36,916 bases of DNA from an uncultured Lachnospiraceae bacterium (lineage in GTDB: Bacteria > Bacillota > Clostridia > Lachnospirales > Lachnospiraceae): NCBI GenBank assembly GCA_902800325.1, contig CADCDW010000038.1, positions 1,035-37,950 on the forward strand, read 5' to 3'. The notes beneath the pieces are model-generated. The model worked only from the letters and a program-made list of their open reading frames with translations, searched no databases and was not told the DNA's origin. Below are positions 23,648-32,400 of the stretch, one piece after another. Numbering within the stretch: the stretch's first letter is position 1; every line of letters begins with the position of its first letter. Both the position numbers and the translations under genes were made by a program.

Positions 23648-25642
23648 ATGATACTCGCAGTTCAAAATATAAGCAAAGCATATGGAATCAATCAGATACT
23701 TTCTGATGTTTCATTTCATATAGAAGAAAAAGAAAAGCTCGCCATAGTCGGCATAAATGGCTCCGGAAAAACAACTCTTCTTAAGATAATTATGGGTGAG
23801 GAAACCGCCGATAACGGACAGATTGTCATAGCAAAGGACACAACTATCGGATATCTTTCCCAACATCAGGACATCTCATTTGACAATACCATCTATGCAG
23901 AGATGCTTGAGACAAAACGATACCTGATAGACATGGAGGAGAAAATCCGCAGTCTTGAAAATGATATGAAACATGCCACAGGCGAAGAGCTTGAAAAGAT
24001 TATGAATACATATAACAAGCTTTCTACACAGTATGACCATGAAAATGGATACGCCTATAAAAGTGAAGTTACAGGTGTTCTTAAGGGACTTGGATTTACT
24101 GAAGCAGATTATGACAGACATATCAACTCCCTCTCCGGCGGGCAGCGAATGCGAGTTGCTTTAGGAAAACTTCTCCTTACAAAGCCTGATATTATAATTC
24201 TTGATGAGCCCACCAACCATCTTGATATGGTTTCTATAGCCTGGCTTGAAAACTTTCTTTCATCATATCCGGGCAGTGTTATAATCGTAAGCCATGACAG
24301 ATATTTCATAGATAAAATTGCTACCAAAATAGTCGAGATTGATAATACCAAAGCTATTATCTATCATGGTAATTATACATATTATTCAGGTAAACGTGCC
24401 GAAATCAGAGCTTCTCAAATGAAAGCATATCTTAATCAACAACAGGAGATAAAGCATCAGGAAGCAGTTATCAACAAGTTAAAGCAGTTTAACAGGGAAA
24501 AGTCCATAAAACGTGCCGAAAGCCGTGAAAAAATGCTCGATAAAATTGAACGTCTTGAAAAGCCTACTGAGGTAAATGCTGAAATGAAGCTATCACTTAC
24601 CCCATCAGTAGAAAGCGGAAATGATGTACTTACAATAAAGGAACTTACTAAATCCTTTGGTGACAATAAGCTTTTTACAGATTTGAATATAGAAGTAAAA
24701 CGTGGCGAACATGTATGTTTAATCGGCGCCAACGGAACCGGAAAAACAACCATCCTAAAGATTATAAATCGTCTTGTGACCAAGGACAGCGGTCAGGTTA
24801 TACTTGGCTCCAGAGTAAAGATAGGCTACTACGACCAGGAGCATCAGGTACTATCACTTCATAAGACAATATTTGAAGAAATATCAGATGCATATCCTGA
24901 TTTAAATAACACAAGAATAAGAAATGTTCTGGCAGCATTTTTATTTACAGGTGATGACGTATTTAAAAAAATAGGTGACCTTTCAGGTGGTGAACGAGGA
25001 CGTGTATCACTTGCCAAGCTTATGCTCTCTCCGGCAAACTTCCTTATACTTGACGAGCCTACCAACCACCTCGACATACACTCCAAAGAAATACTTGAAG
25101 AAGCTATAAGGAACTACACCGGAACAGTACTCTGCGTAAGCCATGACAGATATTTTATAAACAAGATATCTACAAGGATAGTGGAGTTAAAGAATAAAAA
25201 AATATATTCATTTATAGGTAATTATGATTATTATGAGAGTCATAAAGACATTATATATGAGGCTGAAGCAAAAAACACAAGCACTAAATCAGATAGTATA
25301 AATGCCGGTGTATTTTCACCAATTTCCGATGATGCCACTCCAATAAGCGAAATTGAAATCTCCAGTGCAGCCGGTAACAATACAACCATGTCTAATAAAG
25401 AGGCCTACCTGAAAAATAAAGAGGCACTGGCAAAAGCAAGAAAACGAGAAAACGACCTTAAAAAAATTGAAAAAGAAATCGCCGACCTGGAAGATAAGAT
25501 TTCCCAAATCGACGACGAAATAAATGCACCCGAAAACGCAACCAACTCAAAGAAATTGAGTGATTTAAGTATTGAACGAGACGTACTTGACACAAAGCTT
25601 GTTGAATCTTATGAAAAGTATTACATGTTAGAGGAAGAATAA
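23648..25642 (+). CDS. ABC-F family ATPase
   Basis: 664 residues, two ATPase domains and no membrane domain. Domain 1: Walker A GINGSGKT (35-42), signature LSGGQRMRVALGKLL, Walker B IIILDEPTNHLD. A linker of about 65 residues rich in Lys and Gln (around 245-305) is the ribosome-probing arm. Domain 2: GANGTGKTT, LSGGERGRVSLAKL, FLILDEPTNHLD. The C-terminal 80 residues form a Lys/Glu coiled coil (ARKRENDLKKIEKEIADLED), as in Bacillus YdiF and Uup. ABC-F proteins act on stalled ribosomes; whether this one gives drug resistance cannot be told. AAAGGAG precedes the ATG. Confidence 0.93.
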   Translation: MILAVQNISKAYGINQILSDVSFHIEEKEKLAIVGINGSGKTTLLKIIMGEETADNGQIVIAKDTTIGYLSQHQDISFDNTIYAEMLETKRYLIDMEEKIRSLENDMKHATGEELEKIMNTYNKLSTQYDHENGYAYKSEVTGVLKGLGFTEADYDRHINSLSGGQRMRVALGKLLLTKPDIIILDEPTNHLDMVSIAWLENFLSSYPGSVIIVSHDRYFIDKIATKIVEIDNTKAIIYHGNYTYYSGKRAEIRASQMKAYLNQQQEIKHQEAVINKLKQFNREKSIKRAESREKMLDKIERLEKPTEVNAEMKLSLTPSVESGNDVLTIKELTKSFGDNKLFTDLNIEVKRGEHVCLIGANGTGKTTILKIINRLVTKDSGQVILGSRVKIGYYDQEHQVLSLHKTIFEEISDAYPDLNNTRIRNVLAAFLFTGDDVFKKIGDLSGGERGRVSLAKLMLSPANFLILDEPTNHLDIHSKEILEEAIRNYTGTVLCVSHDRYFINKISTRIVELKNKKIYSFIGNYDYYESHKDIIYEAEAKNTSTKSDSINAGVFSPISDDATPISEIEISSAAGNNTTMSNKEAYLKNKEALAKARKRENDLKKIEKEIADLEDKISQIDDEINAPENATNSKKLSDLSIERDVLDTKLVESYEKYYMLEEE

Positions 25643-25653
25643 TGTTACACTTG

Positions 25654-25743
25654 GACAGGCGCGCTGACACACTTTAGGTACTAAGCACAGCGTGAGCGCC
25701 AGCGAGCTGTGCGTGTACCTTAAAGTGTATCAGCGCGCCTGTC
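25654..25743. repeat. Nested palindrome, copy 3 (inverted core)
   Basis: Arms of about 28 bases (GACAGGCGCGCTGACACACT... at 25654 and ...GTATCAGCGCGCCTGTC ending at 25743) pair with one bulge and one wobble. They enclose the copy 1 core in opposite orientation. Relative to copy 1 the core stem changed from GCATAGC/GCTATGC to GCACAGC/GCTGTGC, so both sides changed together. It lies between convergent ABC-F and DUF2207 genes. No T tract follows on either strand. Confidence 0.8.
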
Positions 25744-25766
25744 ACTATGTCTCATTTATCTACATT

Positions 25767-27881
25767 TTACCATGAGCCGCCTCCACCGCCTCCGGAGCCA
25801 CCTCCTGATGAGCCTCCACCGGAACCTCCTGATGAGCCGCTTGACGGACTCGAACTCATAGCGGTGTTGGCTGCTGCCATAGTTGAACCCATAAAAGCAC
25901 CAAATGCAGCAGTACTAAAGTAGGCTCCGTCATACCACGAAGGAGCTTCCAATGCTATGGTTTCAAATTTCTTAATCCATTTATCCGATACTCCAAGTAC
26001 ATAGGTATACGGAAGTATATTATAGAAATAATCCGGCTGTTCCATAACCATCATCTCAAGCTTATCTTTTTCCGCAACTTCAAGGAAATTCTTAAAACCT
26101 TTTACTTTGCCGAGCATTTTGTTGCCATAAGGGGTTCTCTTTGGAAGATATACAAGACACATAATCATGCCTGCTATACAAATTATCCCAAAAATATATC
26201 CAACCAAATACCACTTATCTATCAACAACAAAGGCAATACTATCGCTACCCAAGGTATCCCGCCAAAACCAAGTCCCCAGACTATTCCAAATATGTTTGA
26301 GAACAATCTCGAAGTCTTTGCTTTTCCATTGACATAAACAGTATGATTCTTTCCAAATAACATACTAAACATGACAGAAAAACCTATACCAGGAAATATA
26401 ATTGCAAACGGAAGAACTTCCGGCATACCATATGTAAAAATCGGTGGGATATTTATAAGCACAAATGAAGCAACAATCATAAGCACGATAAATACGGACT
26501 TCTTTGATGCCTTTTTTTCAAAAATCTTGTACTTATTTTCCTTATTATTTACATTGGAAAGAATTTTTTGTGTCGTACGATAAAAGCTGTCATAAAGATC
26601 TGTCGAAGTTACTTCCATTCTTTCTTCTTCGTTATAAGGGACTCCATCTTTTAACAAAATCCCCTTTCCGTAATTCATCTTAAATAGACCTTTTAAAAAT
26701 AATCTTTCGTTTAAATCATTGCCATCATAATCCTTAAGCTTAGTTATCTTGAATCCATCTTTTTTTGATAGAAAATTTTTCTCTTTAAATTCAGAAATCT
26801 TAATATAACCCTTATTGGCAAGATATATCAGCAAGGATACAACGTCCATATTATCTGCCTTACCCTTATATAAAAAGCCTACTTCAAGACTGTTAAAACC
26901 TTCCGGCGGATAAAATTCTACTGTTTCTATAACCTTGTCATCGCGACCAAATATAAACCATATTAAAAATGCTATAATAAGAAAACCAAACGGAATTGCA
27001 AACATTATATAATCTCTTACATTTATATCAAGTCCTGCTCCGACAAAATACCCTTCCGGAAGCTCACATCTAACAGTCAATGCCTGCCTTGGTTCAAGAA
27101 TTCCTTTATAACTTCCTGTTATAACATTTCCATCAACCTCATATATAATCCCGCTACTATCGGTACTACCCTCATAACCTGATGAAAATCCAAGCTTGCT
27201 TTCATCAAATTCCTTTGGCATAGTTATGGTAAAGGCTACATTTCCGATAACAGTATCCTCCCACTCCGGACCAATTATATTAAAATAAAGCTCATCATAA
27301 TCCTTCACAGGATCCTTACCAAGATTGTAGGTATAGCTTATAGTGTAATACTGAGCGCCCGTTACTGTCACATTTGGCGAACCTATCTTGAGCTTTAATG
27401 AATTATTTTCTCTTTGCTTTTCATATTCATTATTAATGTTAATATTGGTAATCTGAGTTCGATTTTTAGAGGTTGATCCATCAAGTCTTACAACTGTATT
27501 TTTAAGAGGAATCGTCCGGTATATCCCATGCTTTGGGACATTAAAATTAACAACCAGTGTCTCTGTAATATCCAGACGGTTATTCTCATTTACAACGATA
27601 TCAATGTTATACCTGTCTATAACATATTCAAATAATTCATAATCGGGATTTTCACTTGGCGTATAGTTATCATATCCGACTACACTCTCATCAGACTCGT
27701 CATCATCAAATAATACATCATTATTTTGCTTAAACGAACTCCTCTCATAAGACAAATTATCAGCTTTATTATAAGACACATCACAAACAGCATATGAATT
27801 GATACTATTAAAAGAAATGCATATGAAAACAGAAATCAAAACAGCTGATAAAAGCCATTTTACTTTTATACTACTTCTCAT
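25767..27881 (-). CDS. DUF2207 membrane protein with a Gly/Ser-rich tail
   Basis: 704 residues. Signal/anchor at residues 8-30, then the extracellular DUF2207 domain (about 85-280; FEYVIDRYNIDIVVNENNRL, NVPKHGIYRTIPL), a membrane segment near 288-310, a cytoplasmic middle region, four more membrane segments (about 455-595), and a tail ending GGGSGGGGGGSW. DUF2207 proteins of this shape usually sit beside LemA, as here. Function unknown; envelope homeostasis is a common suggestion. AAGGGGG precedes the ATG. Last gene of the three-gene unit. Confidence 0.92.
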   Translation of the reverse strand: MRSSIKVKWLLSAVLISVFICISFNSINSYAVCDVSYNKADNLSYERSSFKQNNDVLFDDDESDESVVGYDNYTPSENPDYELFEYVIDRYNIDIVVNENNRLDITETLVVNFNVPKHGIYRTIPLKNTVVRLDGSTSKNRTQITNININNEYEKQRENNSLKLKIGSPNVTVTGAQYYTISYTYNLGKDPVKDYDELYFNIIGPEWEDTVIGNVAFTITMPKEFDESKLGFSSGYEGSTDSSGIIYEVDGNVITGSYKGILEPRQALTVRCELPEGYFVGAGLDINVRDYIMFAIPFGFLIIAFLIWFIFGRDDKVIETVEFYPPEGFNSLEVGFLYKGKADNMDVVSLLIYLANKGYIKISEFKEKNFLSKKDGFKITKLKDYDGNDLNERLFLKGLFKMNYGKGILLKDGVPYNEEERMEVTSTDLYDSFYRTTQKILSNVNNKENKYKIFEKKASKKSVFIVLMIVASFVLINIPPIFTYGMPEVLPFAIIFPGIGFSVMFSMLFGKNHTVYVNGKAKTSRLFSNIFGIVWGLGFGGIPWVAIVLPLLLIDKWYLVGYIFGIICIAGMIMCLVYLPKRTPYGNKMLGKVKGFKNFLEVAEKDKLEMMVMEQPDYFYNILPYTYVLGVSDKWIKKFETIALEAPSWYDGAYFSTAAFGAFMGSTMAAANTAMSSSPSSGSSGGSGGGSSGGGSGGGGGGSW

Positions 27882-27941
27882 AACAATTCCCCCTTAAAAA
27901 ACATTATACTTTTTATAAATTCCGCCATATTTTTTGGTGTA

Positions 27942-28490
27942 CTAAATATCTATCCCCACATCATTTCTTTCAAAACTCTCTGCCTCAAACATCTGCTTTG
28001 AACTAAAACCAAATATCTTTGCAAATATATTGCCCGGAAATGTTTCCGTCTTATTATTAAAAAGCCTGACCACTCCATTATAATACTTTCTTGAATTGGC
28101 AATTTCATCCTCAACCTTAAAGAGCTTATTGCTTAAATCAATAAAATTCTCGTTAGACTTAAGCTCCGGATATCCTTCTGCAACCGCCATCATCTTATTT
28201 ATCCCTTTTGAAAGTTCGATATTTGTCTTTATCTTATCAGCCTCGGTCATACTATCATAAGAACCGTTTCTCAGACTCACTATACCTTCCAAAGTTGACC
28301 TTTCATGTGCGGCATAAGCCTTAACCACATCCACAAGTTTCGGAATCATATTCCAACGCTTTACAAGATAGATATCCATGGTAGAAAATGCTTCGTTAAC
28401 CTTATTGTCCAGCTTCACAAAACTATTATACATACCGATTATTAATATAGCGATAATTACTATAATCGCTATAACTATTCCAATCCACAT
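27942..28490 (-). CDS. lemA: LemA family protein
   Basis: 182 residues. One N-terminal membrane segment (residues 2-22) followed by a long helical domain with the family pattern YNSFVKLDNKVNEAFSTMDIYL and RWNMIPKLVDVVKAYAAHE (about 25-65). The tail (NIFAKIFGFSSKQMFEAES) matches LemA ends. The start is 3 bases after the zinc-ribbon gene stop, whose last codons provide GAGG. Cotranscribed with DUF2207; molecular role unknown. Confidence 0.95.
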   Translation of the reverse strand: MWIGIVIAIIVIIAILIIGMYNSFVKLDNKVNEAFSTMDIYLVKRWNMIPKLVDVVKAYAAHERSTLEGIVSLRNGSYDSMTEADKIKTNIELSKGINKMMAVAEGYPELKSNENFIDLSNKLFKVEDEIANSRKYYNGVVRLFNNKTETFPGNIFAKIFGFSSKQMFEAESFERNDVGIDI

Positions 28491-28493
28491 ACG

Positions 28494-29153
28494 TCATTCC
28501 TCCCCATGCATATCACTTATTTCTTCTGAAATCGCTTCATCTACCATATCAGACATCCTTTTTAATTTTCGTCTGATAACTCTATAAATTATAGCTACAA
28601 TTATTTCCATAACTATACCGGTTGCAAGCAGACTTCCCCAACCGGAAGCCATAAGATTTTCATTTGGATATTCCGGATTATACTTAACCTTTGCAGTCTT
28701 TTTATAGCTGTTTTTTGAGCCTTCTTTATCAGGAGAAGCAGTATATTTAACACCATCAACCTCAAACTCATAAATAGCTATATAGTAATCCTTACCCTCG
28801 ATGTCACTTTTTTTAACATAATCAACAAGCGTTGCTTCTGTTTCATCATAATTTTTTGATACTTTAATGTTGGATATAATGGAATAAAGACTAACCCCTA
28901 TAAAGGCAAGACCTGCCAATATCCAAGGAATCAAAATAGCAGAAATGATAACATTTGATAAGCAGCCTATACCTTTCTTTCTTTTATTTATATACTCTAA
29001 TCTATTTACAGTTTTTTGTCTATCAACATACTTTGGGTTTATATTTGAATCAAAAAGAGAATAATCCTCCTCTTCAGGATGAAGCACGGTACCGCATACC
29101 TCACATTTAATATTAGTATTTTTGTTTTCACTTCCACAAGTCGGACATTTCAT
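28494..29153 (-). CDS. Zinc-ribbon plus DUF3592-like membrane protein
   Basis: 219 residues from the ATG at 29153, which makes MKCPTCGSENK the N-terminus. A four-cysteine zinc ribbon (CPTC...CEVC, residues 3-24) is followed by an acidic linker, a membrane segment (about 67-90), an extracellular DUF3592-type beta domain (EATLVDYVKKSDIEGKDYYI through KVKYNPEYPNEN) and a second membrane segment near 175-195. First gene of the zinc-ribbon/LemA/DUF2207 unit, so the three products probably work together at the membrane. Confidence 0.82.
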   Translation of the reverse strand: MKCPTCGSENKNTNIKCEVCGTVLHPEEEDYSLFDSNINPKYVDRQKTVNRLEYINKRKKGIGCLSNVIISAILIPWILAGLAFIGVSLYSIISNIKVSKNYDETEATLVDYVKKSDIEGKDYYIAIYEFEVDGVKYTASPDKEGSKNSYKKTAKVKYNPEYPNENLMASGWGSLLATGIVMEIIVAIIYRVIRRKLKRMSDMVDEAISEEISDMHGEE

Positions 29154-29297
29154 AAAAAGCACCCCCCACATAGGGTATTTTATCCTATTATGGAAGTGAT
29201 TTCAACTATTCCGGTATTAAATAATACTTAATTATTTATTATTTTGATTATTGTAAATGCAAAAGTATATACAGGCATTTTTCTTCCGTGATTAAAC

Positions 29298-29606
29298 TCA
29301 AATAAACAGTTCTGTAATATATACCGCAAGGCATGCAAAAATTGCGACCACAGTAAGACTCTTGTTTCTATATGCCAAAATAATTGCAACAACTATACCG
29401 GCAAGTGCTGATATAACCGAACTTGTAGCATACAATGCCGCAGGAAGTGTCATAGCAGTAAGCACCGCATAGGGAATGTAGTATAAAAAAGAACGTACAT
29501 ATTTATTGTTTATTTTTTCTTTTATGGCTACAAAAGGTATTACCCTTATAAGATAGGTTGATCCTGCAAGTACAAGCAGATATAAAAAAAACTGTAGATT
29601 ATTCAT
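29298..29606 (-). CDS. azlD: AzlD-type branched-chain amino acid transport subunit
   Basis: 102 residues from the ATG at 29606, preceded by GAGGAGG; an upstream frame extension inside azlC is not needed. Four membrane segments, with the AzlD pattern YLIRVIPFVAIKEKI (about 20-34). AzlD is the small partner of AzlC in exporters of branched-chain amino acids and analogues. It overlaps the azlC end by 8 bases. Confidence 0.9.
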   Translation of the reverse strand: MNNLQFFLYLLVLAGSTYLIRVIPFVAIKEKINNKYVRSFLYYIPYAVLTAMTLPAALYATSSVISALAGIVVAIILAYRNKSLTVVAIFACLAVYITELFI

Positions 29607-30300
29607 TTTCCGAATCCTCCTCAACCGGGAAAATAAGTGCACATATAAGTGCCGCTACTATAGCACATATACTTATCGATAATCCGCTCGAAACCATTTT
29701 TAAAAGTGGAATATAGTAAAACATGGAGCTAAATCCAAATGCAAGCACAACAGCCAGTATAACCGGCTTTGCTTTTTTCATCTCCGGAACAACTATAGCT
29801 ATAAACATACCATATATCGCAAGTGCAAGTGCACTCATAATCCTTTCAGGCAGCACATTACCAAGTAATGCGCCTATTGCAGTACCGGCACTCCAACCTA
29901 TATATGGTATAACTGAAAGTCCAAGAAAGAATGATCGTTTGACACTCTCCTCCTGACTCGCCACAGCAAATATTTCATCTGTCATAAAAAAACCGAGCAA
30001 CCATCTGTATACACCTTTAAACCTGCTATCGGCCTTTTGTCCTATAGATATAGACATAAAAGAATATCTGATATTAATTGTTATTTGTGAAATCAGCATC
30101 TGCCAATAAAGTCCGGGTTCTGCCATCATTCCGATACCTGCAAACTGTCCTGCAGATGTAACTGTTGTCATAGATACAAGAATCGCCTGCCACCAGTTAA
30201 GTCCATATGAAATTGCTGCTATACCAAATGTAAAGGATACCGAAAGATATCCAAGACCAATAGGTATACCTGCTTTTAATCCCCTTAAAAAGTTTTTCAT
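29599..30300 (-). CDS. azlC: AzlC-type branched-chain amino acid permease
   Basis: 233 residues, about seven membrane segments. AzlC motifs: AGIPIGLGYLSVSFTFGIAA (about 9-28) and TSAGQFAGIGMM (about 48-59), then QITINIRYSFMSISIGQK. Pairs with AzlD. The start ATGAAAAACTT lies at the end of a 39-bp tandem repeat derived from the end of the upstream DUF4317 gene, so the ribosome binding region has been rebuilt from repeat sequence (GGATAAGAGTGG). Confidence 0.92.
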   Translation of the reverse strand: MKNFLRGLKAGIPIGLGYLSVSFTFGIAAISYGLNWWQAILVSMTTVTSAGQFAGIGMMAEPGLYWQMLISQITINIRYSFMSISIGQKADSRFKGVYRWLLGFFMTDEIFAVASQEESVKRSFFLGLSVIPYIGWSAGTAIGALLGNVLPERIMSALALAIYGMFIAIVVPEMKKAKPVILAVVLAFGFSSMFYYIPLLKMVSSGLSISICAIVAALICALIFPVEEDSENE

Positions 30301-30418
30301 TTTAGTCCACTCTTATCCCGTTAACTACAAGTTTTTCATGTTAGTTCACTCTTATCCTGTTAACTACAAGTTTTTTATGTTAGTTCACTCTTATCCCATT
30401 AACAATGAGTTCTTCATC
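30291..30418. repeat. 39-bp tandem repeat of the DUF4317 gene 3' end, running into azlC
   Basis: Units begin at 30302, 30341 and 30380 with TTAGTYCACTCTTATCC. The unit at 30380 is the coding end and stop of the DUF4317 gene; the two others are copies, each again carrying the last 13 codons and stop with a few changes. A further part (AAGTTTTTCAT) is the azlC start. One unit contains a small frame ATG AAA AAC TTG TAG. Confidence 0.92.
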
Positions 30419-31510
30419 AACTCTTATTACAAGACATTTTTTTCCATCTATAATTTTTGTTTCGATTACATCCATCTTGTCTGCATCAACTTTAATTGAT
30501 ACATTTGCGGTCTTTATCTCCACCTTATTGGCTGCGGGATATAGATTTTTTACATAAAAGCTTTTCTCTTCTTCTTTTTCTTCCTCAAAATGTGCATCAT
30601 AACGCCTGTCAAAGTTTTCCATCCTTTCAACATTAACACCGCTGTTTTCAAAGATAGTTTTTATTTCTTTTTTTGAAATGGTTTCCGGAACCGTAGGATC
30701 TTCCTTTCTTGTTTCAATTATCGAAGAAAGTTCCTCATGTATATTTTTTACCGTCTCATAGTCGCATTCATCTTCCAATGTCTCTGTAATTATTTCATTA
30801 AATATATCTTTCTGTCTTGGTGCAGGAATAGGTACACGGCAATTAAGTACATAATTCATAAATCCTATATCAAATTCCTTTGAATCCTTTGTATAAAGAA
30901 GTAATCTGTCCCTGTCTTCGCATCTTTCGGTAAATGCCGGAAATAAAAATCCCATATCCGGAAGTCCTACCATATAGCTTCTTTCACTATTATGAAATGT
31001 ATTTTCCACTTCAAAATACTCAAGTCCCGGTTTTGATAATTCAACAGGACATATGGAACAAAGTACAAACCTGTATACTTCTTCAGACGCATCTTCATTT
31101 TCCATATTATCGCTTGTTATACTTGGCACATCATAGCTTTGGTATGCAAGTATAATTATATAATTTCCGACATAATTATATGATTCTATTACTTTATCAT
31201 AAAATTCATCTAATATTTTTTCATCCTTTAACTCGCTATCCCTAAGTCTGATTAAAAAATCTCTTTGTTCATCTTTAGCAGTCTCATTAAATTCCATATT
31301 GAGAAGATTCTTACCGGTCTGTCCTGACAGACTCTTCCTGAATATTTCAAAATATTTGTGCTGTTCCTCTTCAGGCAGTACTCCAAACAACTCATCTATA
31401 TTGGCAAGCTTAACTTTATCTCCATTTACATAACATCCAACAACCTTAGATATACCGCACTTTTCCAATGTAAACAGTTTTCTAAGTTCATTTATCTCTT
31501 TCTTTTCCAT
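30380..31510 (-). CDS. DUF4317 family protein
   Basis: 376 residues from the ATG at 31510 (GGAGG before it; an upstream extension of seven codons is unlikely). N-terminal EKKEINELRKLFTLEKCGIS and VVGCYVNGDKVKLANI are hallmarks of DUF4317, a Clostridia family. The middle has several Cys (CSICPVELSKPGLEY) and the C-terminus is beta-rich, ending in the segment that is repeated downstream. No membrane segments. Function unknown. Confidence 0.88.
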   Translation of the reverse strand: MEKKEINELRKLFTLEKCGISKVVGCYVNGDKVKLANIDELFGVLPEEEQHKYFEIFRKSLSGQTGKNLLNMEFNETAKDEQRDFLIRLRDSELKDEKILDEFYDKVIESYNYVGNYIIILAYQSYDVPSITSDNMENEDASEEVYRFVLCSICPVELSKPGLEYFEVENTFHNSERSYMVGLPDMGFLFPAFTERCEDRDRLLLYTKDSKEFDIGFMNYVLNCRVPIPAPRQKDIFNEIITETLEDECDYETVKNIHEELSSIIETRKEDPTVPETISKKEIKTIFENSGVNVERMENFDRRYDAHFEEEKEEEKSFYVKNLYPAANKVEIKTANVSIKVDADKMDVIETKIIDGKKCLVIRVDEELIVNGIRVN

Positions 31511-31593
31511 ATGTGCCTCCGTTGCAATCAAACATGCCTTACCATTGTATATCCTGAGTCATAAAAATACAAGTAAAATTTTAATTAAAAAAA

Positions 31594-31629
31594 TGCTGCG
31601 CAATAGCCTGTCAAAGCCATTGCGCAGCA
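31594..31629 (-). terminator. Terminator after hsp20
   Basis: TGCTGCGCAAT at 31594-31604 pairs with ATTGCGCAGCA at 31619-31629; TTTTTTT follows on the minus strand. Strong intrinsic terminator. Confidence 0.93.
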
Positions 31630-31647
31630 ATATTATTCAACCGAAAT

Positions 31648-32097
31648 TTAGCCTTCTATGGAGATGTAGTTATCGGTTTCAACCTCAGGCTTTGCTTCTG
31701 CCTTTGGTACATTGAGCTTAAGAATTCCATTTTCGAAGTTTGCTTTGATATCTTCCTTAGTCATATTGTTGCCTACATAGAAGCTTCTCTTGCACTCTCC
31801 GTAGTATCTTTCCCTACGTATAAACTTTCCTTCCTCATTCTTTTCGTCATTTGACTCATCATGCTTTGCTGAAACAGTAAGATAACCATCTTTTAATTCA
31901 GCTTTAACGTCTTCCTTTTTAAAACCCGGAAGTTCCATATCAAGCTCATAATGATCCTCAAACTCCCTAACATCTGTGTTCATATTGTATGTTCTGTTGT
32001 CCTTTACATAACTTGGCATACATCTGAACATATCTCCAAAATCATCAAAAAAATCTGAAACAAATCCATTATAAATACTTGGTGCTAACATAAGCAA
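31648..32097 (-). CDS. hsp20: Hsp20/alpha-crystallin small heat-shock protein
   Basis: 149 residues. ATP-independent holding chaperone. N-terminal arm (LAPSIYNGFVSDFFDDFGDM), alpha-crystallin domain (about 42-140; DHYELDMELPGFKKEDVKAE, GYLTVSAKHDE, SFYVGNNMTKEDIKANFENGILKLNVPK) and a short tail. The AGGAGG site stands before the ATG. It has its own promoter overlapped by a degenerate CIRCE element and its own terminator. Confidence 0.96.
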   Translation of the reverse strand: MLMLAPSIYNGFVSDFFDDFGDMFRCMPSYVKDNRTYNMNTDVREFEDHYELDMELPGFKKEDVKAELKDGYLTVSAKHDESNDEKNEEGKFIRRERYYGECKRSFYVGNNMTKEDIKANFENGILKLNVPKAEAKPEVETDNYISIEG

Positions 32098-32137
32098 TTC
32101 CTCCTTTTAATTACAAACCTGTTATTTTTAATATTGT

Positions 32138-32180
32138 CAAATAACACTTTTTATATTCAATGTTATATATGTGTTATTTG
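32138..32180 (-). promoter_or_regulatory. Stem-loop at the 5' end of the hsp20 leader
   Basis: CAAATAACAC at 32138-32147 and GTGTTATTTG at 32171-32180 are exact complements. Given the promoter just upstream, the hairpin would form the very 5' end of the hsp20 mRNA. It may stabilise the message; it does not cover the ribosome binding site, so it is not an obvious thermometer. Confidence 0.5.
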
Positions 32181-32188
32181 TTATAATT

Positions 32189-32231
32189 AAAATAGCACAA
32201 GTTGTTAGCCAAGTCAAGTGTTGAGTGCTAA
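32189..32231 (-). promoter_or_regulatory. hsp20 promoter with degenerate CIRCE operator
   Basis: On the minus strand TTGACT (32212-32217) and TATTTT (32189-32194) are 17 bases apart. Overlapping the -35 box, TTAGCACTC-N9-CTTGGCTAA (32205-32231) matches the HrcA operator TTAGCACTC-N9-GAGTGCTAA: one half is perfect, the other keeps only GCTAA. Spacing is exactly nine. Confidence 0.7.
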
Positions 32232-32298
32232 TTTTTTGTGAAAAAATTGTGAACTTTAACATATTTACTGATAATCGGCTATTTTACTGCATTTTCAC

Positions 32299-32328
32299 TT
32301 GAGTATGATAAGTAAAATGTGCTATTAT
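32299..32328 (+). promoter_or_regulatory. Possible promoter of the DUF3783 gene
   Basis: TTGAGT and TATTAT are separated by 18 bases and lie about 75 bases before the start codon. Confidence 0.35.
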
Positions 32329-32400
32329 TTTCAGGTAAATATTAATGTTTCGGATGAAAATCCTTACAATTTATACTTATTAAACAAGAGGAAATAACAT

